From: Filosporella fistucella
Taxonomy: Eukaryota; Ascomycota; Leotiomycetes; Helotiales
DNA length: 64,000 bases
Reading direction: 5' to 3'
NCBI GenBank assembly: GCA_030077755.1
Contig: JAQJZZ010000004.1
Location: 1,736,001 to 1,800,000 of the forward strand
A program made the translations under genes and the position numbers. Shown piece after piece: positions 56,155-64,000 of this stretch (positions are counted from its first letter, which is position 1; every line of letters begins with the position of its first letter). The notes beneath the pieces were generated by a model, which saw only the letters and a program-made list of their open reading frames with translations, was not told the origin of the DNA and ran no database searches.

Positions 56155-56650
56155 CTGTGTGTTCAAAATCGCCTCGTTATGAGGCTGTGGGCTGTCATTT
56201 AGGTAGATGCCGAAAGAGTCCACAGTTTGGCGACAGAAATGCTGTAATTGCCGCCGAACTGAATCTCCCCATCGTCAGGCAGGCGCACTCTCCGGCGTGC
56301 TCTATGGTGCGCCACATACCTACCTACCTACCTTATAGAAAAACTACCGAGATATAATTTGAGGCCTTCTTGCGATTTACAGGGACGTTTCTACATACGC
56401 TCGTGCAACTGTGTCGAGCCGTGCATGTTTCGGAACTATACCGTCATCATAGTGCCACTCTCTTTGATGGTTGATCATAGCACAACATATCGCCGTTGGT
56501 AACCCTACAGGTAATATGAAACTTTATACTTCTTGGTTCTTAATACTTCATGCCTATGTCCTCTAGAAATCGGGTATTTGAGCTTGCGATGTTTGTGTCC
56601 GCCAACCAGCATGTATCACTCCTCTAATTACCCTCCATCCTACCATATTC
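56155..56650. other. Intergenic region
   Basis: About 0.5 kb that may include the lost 5' exon of the ankyrin gene. An (ACCT)n run of about 16 bp lies near 56321-56336. No gene recognised. Confidence 0.5.
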
Positions 56651-59015
56651 TCATCTCTCCAATTTCGGCAACGTGACTACAGGCAACTCAGCCATATGAA
56701 TCTTCGCACTCCCAAACGGCACCAATTTCGCCCAAAATGGTTCTCCTATTCCTTTCACCGTACTCGGCGGCAAATCAGCAGTCCCCCTCGTCTCAGGCCA
56801 TTCGATCATTTGGGCAGCAGCATAAATAGCTGTTGGTGGTCCGCCTCTTTCAAAAACCGGATTATGCAGCTGAGAGCTCCCGTTTGGTAGAGAGGTGTTG
56901 AAGAATAGTTGTGATGGATCGAGAGCCAGGTTCCAAGGAGAGAGAGGTAGGAGAGTATGGTCTTGAGAAGAGGGATGAGTGGTGTTTTGAGGAAGAGGAA
57001 GAGTAGTTTGCCAACTCAAGGGGGAGTGAGAGGTGGTATTGTATTTTATGTCAAGGGCATAGAGGAGAGCACCGTGGTAGATTGAGACTGTGTTGTTCCG
57101 TCTAGGAACGACGCGGATGGAGGCATCGAGCGTTATTTCCACAGTTGTGTGACCTTTTGGGATCAAAACCTTTTGGAGATTTGTATCCGGCGCTGAGGTT
57201 AGGGGTTGGGCTGTACCAAGGTTGATCTTGATGGTGGAGGTAGGGAGGACCCAGGATGGAATTCGAACGTAGAAGGGGAAGGATACAGGGGTGTCGATGG
57301 TATATTTCAAGGTGGATCCGAACGGATAGGCGGTGTCGCATAAGATTGACACTCGCTTCCCGTCGATGGTAGTTGAGACGGAGGCAGGAATGAGATGCAT
57401 ATGGAGAAGACCTGAGTCTGCGGTTGACACAAACGATGTCATTGCAAATTTTGGTAGTGCTTGTCCATGGTTGACGGTACAGCATGGCTACAACAAACAG
57501 AGTCAGTAAATCCTTCGTAATTGAGAAAGAGACTTACAAAGTTTGGCTCTAGACCATATACATTTCCGTAGCTGACTACATTGAAGAATGGCTTCCCAGT
57601 AAGATTCTTTGACCATGGCTGATTGGACTGTGTCACATATTGATGAGACCACCAGTCTGGACTAAGGGCAGCTGGGAAAGCGTTGAAAGCTGCAAGCTCA
57701 GCTCGATCGGCGAAAGAATTATCTCCTATCAAGCGATAGAGATATGAGAGTGAGAAAGTTGTCTCGACCGCCATGCATAGTTCAGATCTGGAAAATAAAT
57801 ATAAGCATTGTATGATTGTATGTAAAAAGCAACTGCGAACGCACCCTCGTTGTGGGCTCAACCCACCAACATATTCATCTGCTACGATGGATCCTGCGCT
57901 CGATCCTTGATATTTGAACGTCATGTTGACAGCATCACGAGTTTGCCCCACAAGGCGTTCGTCTTTGCTCATTCTATACTGCTGAGCCATATATCGTAAA
58001 CCTAGTAGGTGTCAGTACATACACTCAACCTGGGTTACCACGCATACCTTGTGCCATATTTACACCATGCTCGAAATTGGTTTTTGCCTTGGCACCGATT
58101 GGTTCTGCTCCAGTAGGAAACTCTCCATCGACAAAGAATGTACTCCAATCGCGCTTCGCTTTGATGGCCCCTTGCCACATTAGATCCATGGTCTCCCAGA
58201 TCAGCTGCTCTTTGCCACGTGGATGCTCGTCGTACAACCACTGGAGAGTAGTCGACAACTCGTGTGCACGCACAACCCCGAATCCGAATGGATCAAAATT
58301 ATCGCCGGGTTGCTGAATATAGCCAGTGAAATTATCCTTTAACATACTGTTTGCAAGTACCACGTATTTGTGTATGGCTGAGACAATCTTATCCTCTTGT
58401 TTAGGATCCGCAATTGCATGATTCTAAAATTGTTGTCAGTACATGTCAAAAATGTGGAAATGATCTCCTCTTACCATCATTCCTTGCAGGAGCAAGCATC
58501 TAGCCCAAAGTCCTCTGGTTTGGCGAGTGGTCTCTGGACCCAGCCATCCATCTTCCGCTTGATGATCAAGAACATAGTTGAGGAATGTATTCGATTGTTC
58601 TATCAATCGATCATCATTTAGCACATATGCCAGTGGTACATTGGCATTGTACCAATACGGTGCAGACTCATGAAGCTCGCTGTACTCTTCTGTTCCTCCA
58701 AGCCATGTGCTGTCTTTAACATATCGATAAAAGGTGAACAGGTTGCCTGCCAGCCCATGGCCTTGAAGCTGCAACTGATCGTTGAACCATCCTTGTGGTT
58801 TTACCTGCCCGATTGGTAGAAGATCGTAGGTGTACGGGACAACTTTGTCGGTATCAGTATAGGTGGATCTTTCGGTGTGAAGGTGATGGTGACTTACGTT
58901 TCGTGGTATGGTTGTGTGGTACTGGAGGGGAAGCTCTCGACATTATTGAAGCTGAGAATGCCGTCGATGTTTCCAGCATAAATGGCACAATCGACAGAAA
59001 GTACAATGAATACAT
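56651..59015 (-). CDS. Secreted GH127 family protein (beta-L-arabinofuranosidase type)
   Basis: Six exons on the minus strand (59015-58898, 58842-58475, 58423-58048, 58001-57845, 57787-57538, 57487-56651) join in frame to 701 aa. The start at 59015 gives a signal peptide (MYSLYFLSIVPFMLETSTAFS). The barrel domain shows GQVKPQGWFNDQLQLQGHGLAG, PYWYNANVPLAY, EDGWLGPE, then SELCMAVETT and the paired-Cys motif PNFPCCTVNHGQ. In GH127 these Cys together with a Glu bind zinc and one Cys is the nucleophile. A C-terminal beta-sandwich (about 430-701) follows. Characterised GH127 enzymes release beta-L-arabinofuranose from glycoproteins or pectin; the substrate in fungi is not established. Introns are 46-57 bp, all GT-AG. 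No defect is seen. Confidence 0.92.
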
Positions 59016-60832
59016 ACTTGGAGACAGTGGAAGTTCCAAAGGCAGGAATTACATTCCGTTTCACCCACAGAAGATCAGAGACCTTTTATATTTTGTCCCA
59101 AATGCTTTTGGCTTATCTTCAAACATTCAAACATCATAGTGATGATGGCTGACTCTGTGTCGGTATCAGGGGATAGATACCGGCCCGGTGGTAGTGAAGC
59201 GATCTGCAGCAACAGAAGTAGTGATTCGGGCATTTGCGGGGGTGACAGGGTAAGATTCGGGGGAGGTACCGGCCTTTCCCCAGAGTTGTATATAACAGAT
59301 TAGACAACAGAACAACTTGTGTTAAAAGAAGTCTATGATGCTGCCATTACTTAACAGTACATAAAGCAACACCTTCTCGATCTTATGTGCAATTGTAGGA
59401 CCCCACTCGTGATGCGCCAAGTTCCACTTGCCATAAGGATTTCAGGCACGAGTTTTCATTGGCATGTCTCCCGTAATTATTTACCCCAGGGATCTAAAAT
59501 CTTCCCAAATGGCAACTGAGCTTTAGCGGAAACGGCTTATAGGGTATCGGCTGTATGTTATGCCAAATACACTTCTTTCCAGACATTGTGACTGGAATTT
59601 GCCACCAATTGAGTCAAGCGCAGAATTTTCGAAAACGATCAATACATAAAATCCACGTACTTATAGCGGTTTTGGGATTTACACCCAGGAGACTTCTCAT
59701 CAACATTGCCATTAATAGATATACGAATAAGAGGCACATGACGTTGAATAAAAGTCGATGAAACATGGACAGTTCTCGAAAGGGTGCTTAACAACTGACA
59801 GGATGCTCATGCTGGTCGATTAAGATACTAATGCAGCTGCGGTGAAATGAATTGAGACATGATAATATAAAGTGAGCCTCTGAAAGAAAAGAGAGACAAA
59901 TGAATTGCAAGTGTAACAAGAATGTGCAGGTTCTCTGTGTCGACTGCTGAAAGAACAAAACAATACGCTGAGGAAGTGGTAAATCCGATTCAGCAGCTGG
60001 CTTGCAGATTGATTAAGGCAGATCCACATAGTACTTCAGGTGCACGTTGCAATTATAGTGTCGAACCTCTTTCTAAATTCCTATCTCCTGACTAGTGATT
60101 CGACAACAGTATAGAGGCAGCCACTGCGAATGAAGCAACATAGAGGACACATTAGAAGAGCTTGCCAAGTGTGAACCTGCTTGGGGAGATTATGGTAATG
60201 TGAGAAATTTCGATAGGGATGCTCGGGGTTTCAACCTCACGTTGATTGCATACTTGATGTGAGGATCCTCGAATTATTATCGTCGTCTATCTTCTATCAG
60301 CCGGCCACATTCCGCTCCTTGAGTAACGCAGGGCAGGGCAGGTCGAGGTGGAAGAGAAGTACGGTGACCTGAATTTGACGCAAAAGCAGCATAACCGAGA
60401 CTGCTCCGGACCGGAGACTGTTCCAATGTTCAATCTTCTCATCCATAACAACAATCCATTCAGACAGATTTTGCTCTGTGCATAATCATTTATATCTCTA
60501 AGGATGTCGCTCAAATACAACTTTCGAACTTTGTCAAAATAACAGGAGCTGCCCTCCTGATCATTGCTTGCGGATAGCCACGGCTAGAGTTTTCTATCTC
60601 GCCAGTCCCACCTCCACCTCCCGCTTCCTCATTCCGCGTCTCGGCGTCAATTGGCTGTGGGGAAGTGAACTGAAGGGCTAAGTACTTTTCCGCTCCCCGA
60701 GCTTGAAAGTTGAAGTTTCGACCAAGCTCTTGTCATTGAAGTAACATTTCTCTATTTCTCCTTTTCAACCCCAAGCAGCAGCAAAACCTCAATTGAAGGC
60801 GTTCAGGTCTCTCCTCTCTTTACACATACACA
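59016..60832. other. Intergenic region between divergent genes
   Basis: About 1.8 kb separating two start codons that point away from each other. No coding, RNA or repeat feature is recognised; the final 150 bases are pyrimidine-rich leader for the CoA-transferase. Confidence 0.55.
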
Positions 60833-62532
60833 ATGTCGTCAACTGCCCTCTTCCGGACGGCGCGAGCTTATACTCGGAATAGTACAAAGGTGCGGAGAAA
60901 CTGATATTTGGAGTGTCAATACTGACTGTTTAGCAATCAATTCTACTCGCTCGCACATTCGCTTCTACTTCTCGCAGATATGAGATCAACAAAGTCCTCC
61001 CTTCAGCAGCCGAAGCTCTGAAAGACATGAAACCAAATTCAACAGTGCTATGCGGAGGTTTCGGTCTCTGCGGTGTACCTGATACATTGATAGACGAGGT
61101 TATTAACAAGCCAGAAATTACCGGAATTACAGCTGTATCGAATAATGCCGGAACGGACACATCGGGTCTCGGAAAGCTGTTGAAGACAAAGCAGATCAAG
61201 AAAATGATTGCTTCGTATATTGGAGAAAATAAAACATTTGAGCAGATGTACTTGACGGGAGAGGTGGAGCTGGAACTTACACCACAGGGTACACTTGCTG
61301 AGAGATGTGCTGCTGGTGGAAAGGGAATACCTGCTTTCTATACCCCAGCTGCATTTGGTACCGTGGTTCAGACTGGAGAATTACCTCTGCAGAACAACCC
61401 GGATGGAACACCAAAAGTGTACTCCTATCCAAAAGACGTGAAAGTCTTTGATGGCAAACAGTACCTTATGGAAGAGAGTATCAAGGGCGATTACGCTTTT
61501 GTAAAAGCATACAAAGCAGACAAGCTTGGAAACTGTCAATTCAGACTCACAGCCAACAATTTCAACGGTGCTATGGGCAGAAACGCAAAGATGACAATTG
61601 TAGAAGCGGAGCATATCGTTGAGCCAGGAGAGATTTCACCAGAGGCTGTTCATCTTCCAGGAATCTACGTCAAACGTGTGATTCAATCCACCACGCCAAA
61701 GGGCATTGAAAAATATACATTCGCGAAAGATCCTAATGAGCCTGAAACAAAATCTGCTCTTGGAACCGGAGAGACAGCTGCAAAGAGAGAGAGAATTGTT
61801 AGGAGAGCTGCAAAGGAATTTAAGAACGGAATGTATGCCAACCTGGGTATTGGCATGCCCATGCTCGCACCTGGTTTCGTCGGTCCAGAAGTAGAAGTCC
61901 AACTCCAATCCGAGAATGGCATTTTGGGATTAGGTCCCTACCCTGTCAAGGGCTCTGAAGACGCAGATCTGATCAACGCCGGCAAAGAGACCGTTACCTT
62001 GAAACCAGGCGCAGCTGTATTCGGCTCAGAAGAAAGTTTCGGCATGATTCGCAGTGGTAGAGTAAATCTCACAATTTTGGGTGCTATGCAAGTAAGCGGT
62101 AATGGAGATTTGGCAAATTGGATGTTGCCAGGCAAGATAAAGGGATTCGGAGGTGCGATGGATTTGGTCAGTAATCCGGAAAAGACAAAGGTGGTGGTCA
62201 CGATGGAGCATACAGATAAGAAGGGAAACGCAAAGATTGTGAAGCAGTGTGCTTTCCCGTTGACAGGAAAAAGCTGTGTCTCGATGATTATTACGGAGTT
62301 GGTATGTAGCTCCCTCCCCATGCTCCTCGATTTTTCACTTTCGCCAATTTCTGCTTCCCTTGAATAACATATAGCGATGAACAATACTGACTATCCACAG
62401 GGTGTCTTCGAAGTCGACTTCGCGACCGGTCTTACACTGACCGAGATTGCGGATGGAGTCACAGTCGAGGAAATCAAGAAAAAGACAGAGGCGCCTTTCA
62501 AGGTTGCGGATGATTTGAAGGCTATGCTATGA
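60833..62532 (+). CDS. Succinyl-CoA:3-ketoacid CoA-transferase, mitochondrial (SCOT)
   Basis: Three exons (60833-60889, 60934-62301, 62401-62532) give 518 aa. The first 35 residues are Arg/Ser/Thr-rich with no acidic residue, a mitochondrial presequence split by the first intron (44 bp). The A domain contains [13 protein letters not shown] and [15 protein letters not shown]; the B domain contains [14 protein letters not shown] and [13 protein letters not shown], where the Glu of SENG is the catalytic residue that forms the CoA thioester. A and B domains are fused in one chain, as in eukaryotes. The enzyme moves CoA from succinyl-CoA to acetoacetate or related acids in the matrix; in fungi relatives also act on acetate and propionate. 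The last 44 codons after the 99-bp intron restore [20 protein letters not shown]. Confidence 0.96.
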
Positions 62533-62871
62533 TTCCCTCTTAGTGTATATATTTTGTATTTAGCTCGGAGTTTTGCATTACTCGGATTGGAATGGAATCA
62601 AAAGAATGATGAATTGAACGTGATCTTATATCGGGTTGTGGTGAGGTGTTTCACTTCGCCTCGATAAAGACGCTTCTTCTACTCAATTTCTCAACCTCCT
62701 CCTTCACTTACTAGCCGGACCCCCTCCCACGACGCTCTCACAAGATTAAATCGCAATATCCCAACACTTGAAAGAATCAACAAAAATATAATGGAGTAAA
62801 AGTACAAAAACATACAACAGCAGGTATTCGCTGATGGTCACCCACTCAACTACTAATCTGCCGATCTACAG

Positions 62872-63110
62872 CTTGTATATGGGAGAGCGGACGGGATCCC
62901 TAATTCTCTATAGTCTATGGTCGTATGTGACAGCTGATCTCTTATCCAGTTAGATATTGAGTTTAAAATTTAGGTATTGCAGAGCCGACCGGATGCCCAG
63001 TTTTCCTCAGTCTATAGTCGTATGTAACAATCGGTTTCTTATTCAATTACTTGTACACATAAAGCTCAAGACTTGTGTATGGTAGAGCGGACAGAATGCC
63101 CAGTTGTCTT
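62872..63110. repeat. Degenerate tandem repeat, unit about 100 bp
   Basis: Units begin CTTGTATATGGGAGAGCGGAC (62872), TTTAGGTATTGCAGAGCCGAC (about 62970) and CTTGTGTATGGTAGAGCGGAC (63072). Each is followed by a G(A/G)ATCC/GATGCCCA-type stretch, and the first two share a following TCTATRGTCGTATGT block. Two full copies and the start of a third. Confidence 0.75.
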
Positions 63111-63290
63111 GAATTTAATCTGCGGTGTTGTACTTTGTGACCGTCCCAGCCCTTGTAGCCCCGGCAAGCCCGCTTCCCACCTGTCCAGGTGGACAGTCTC
63201 GAGGCAGCTCCTCGTCAGTATCTTGGCCCAGTGGACGCTCAAACAGTCAAGGACGATATGAAGAAGTATTTCCCGTTGTGAAGAAGTACT

Positions 63291-63376
63291 TTCCATTGTG
63301 AACCTAAGCAAACTCCTTGTCTAATGGTGTATCTTCCATTGCGAATCTAAGCAAACTCCGTGTCTAATGGTGTATC
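63291..63376. repeat. 43-bp tandem repeat, two copies
   Basis: TTCCATTGTGAACCTAAGC and the following 24 bases are repeated directly with three substitutions; a shorter partial copy (AAGTATTTCCCGTTGTGAAG) precedes them at about 63262. Confidence 0.85.
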
Positions 63377-63496
63377 AACGCCATGCAATGCAACTCCAAG
63401 AACAAATGCCGCACCCGCTCTCCCTCGCTAAAATGTACTGTAAACAAAGACGCACAGCTACCTGCCAGCAATCCCTATGCCAACAGCCCCGCCCAA

Positions 63497-64000
63497 TTAA
63501 AACTTGCAGAAAACATTAGACTTCAGCATAGTATTCCCGTTGCACCTCTGTATATCATCATTCTCCTTCCTCGCCCTATCTTCCTCGCAAGAAATCTCTC
63601 TGTTTGGGCAGAAAAGACGACCGGCATTCGAGCCATTATTCTTGTAATGACACTCCTGACCATCGATAACTAACTTGAAATCTCCACCGGGCCACGGCAT
63701 GTTGTCCTTCGAACTAAAGCCGAGGTTCCGACCAAATTTAGGATCGCTCGGTCCTTCTGGCTTGACCTCAACGACTGGATCGGTACCCATCGAACAATCG
63801 ATACCGCGGCCGAGAGGGGTGGTGAAGAACTTCCACGAGTAATCGATGTCAGCACCCCCGAAGTGTGGCGAGACGTTTGCGAACAGGGCGACGATCAGGC
63901 CGCGGCCAGATTTGGGGAGGACTGGGTCGGCGGGCGTGTCGGCTTGGTCGTCGCCGTCTCGGGGAGTGACCTGCGCGTCTGGAATGCCGTAGAGGTTATT
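63497..64000 (-). CDS. Partial unrecognised protein, cut by window end
   Basis: A continuous frame enters from the right edge on the minus strand and stops at 63497 (168 codons visible). It reads NNLYGIPDAQVTPRDGDD, then SGRGLIVALFANVSPHFGGADIDYSWKFFTTP, GIDCSMGTD, KFGRNLGFSSKDNMPWPGGDFKL and IDGQECHYKNNG with five to six Cys near the end. The composition (Gly, Asp, paired Cys, N-glycosylation sequon) suits an extracellular protein. The coding density is convincing and GC is higher than in nearby DNA. I do not recognise the family with confidence, and the start and N-terminal domains lie outside the window. Confidence 0.65.
   Translation of the reverse strand, partial: NNLYGIPDAQVTPRDGDDQADTPADPVLPKSGRGLIVALFANVSPHFGGADIDYSWKFFTTPLGRGIDCSMGTDPVVEVKPEGPSDPKFGRNLGFSSKDNMPWPGGDFKLVIDGQECHYKNNGSNAGRLFCPNREISCEEDRARKENDDIQRCNGNTMLKSNVFCKF

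Larger units (their letters stand above)
62533..63496. other. Intergenic region with two tandem repeat blocks
   Basis: About 1 kb between convergent genes. It contains the repeats at 62872-63110 and 63291-63376 (listed separately), and no coding signal. Confidence 0.6.

Noticed and set aside
11419..59015. A pectin/arabinan utilisation cluster of GH28, GH93 and GH127
   Set aside because: The three genes are 12-30 kb apart with many unrelated housekeeping genes between them, so clustering is not supported.
1..64000. CRISPR arrays, bacterial operons or plasmid origins
   Set aside because: Intron-bearing eukaryotic genes throughout; no regularly spaced short repeats are present.

Overview
This is a window of nuclear DNA from a filamentous ascomycete, most likely a leotiomycete of the Sclerotiniaceae/Helotiales type. 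The evidence is spliceosomal introns of mostly 44-60 bp with GTAAGT/GTATGT donors and CTAAC/CTGAC branch points, moderate GC with AT-rich islands between genes, and a filamentous-ascomycete gene set (FREQUENCY clock protein, FIG1, WSC sensor, SLD2, RTA1-like, 2EXR and Zn2Cys6 families, GH28/GH93/GH127 enzymes). The exact species is an inference; no rRNA or other phylogenetic marker is present.

Layout. 0-5 kb: a type II membrane glycosyltransferase-like protein and a WSC-domain cell-wall sensor. 5-11 kb: gene-poor DNA with a degenerate tandem repeat and a clearly broken chitin synthase. 11-26 kb: exopolygalacturonase (GH28, five exons), a RING protein divergent from the replication factor SLD2, FIG1, an RTA1-like membrane protein, a CAP-domain protein, a 1-Cys peroxiredoxin and a GH93 exo-arabinanase. 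27-41 kb: housekeeping block with an Ariadne RBR E3 ligase, an uncharacterised multi-pass membrane protein, EXO1 divergent from TMA16, MAM33 and a 2EXR protein. 41-43 kb: a rearrangement scar where a truncated Zn2Cys6 regulator meets a truncated short-chain dehydrogenase. 43-51 kb: an ERG28-like gene, an AT-rich island, and the circadian clock gene frq with a long upstream region holding clusters of CGAT/GATC motifs. 51-52.5 kb: an apparently intact Tc1-type transposon with perfect 74-bp inverted repeats and TA flanks. 53-56 kb: a C2H2/ankyrin gene broken by three single-step frameshifts. 56-64 kb: GH127 beta-L-arabinofuranosidase-type gene (six exons), mitochondrial succinyl-CoA:3-ketoacid CoA-transferase, short tandem repeats, and the 3' part of an unrecognised Cys-containing protein cut by the window edge.

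Functional themes. Three secreted enzymes for pectin and its arabinan side chains (GH28, GH93, GH127) lie in the window but are dispersed, not clustered. Genome maintenance is represented by SLD2 and EXO1, ubiquitin signalling by the RING and RBR proteins, mitochondria by PRX, MAM33 and SCOT, and surface/mating biology by the WSC sensor and FIG1. The accessory stretches (5-11, 41-45 and 50-56 kb) hold the pseudogenes, repeats and transposon. I found no convincing wholly new multi-gene system. The items most worth checking are the putative light/clock elements upstream of frq, the three decayed loci, and the palindrome in front of the exopolygalacturonase.
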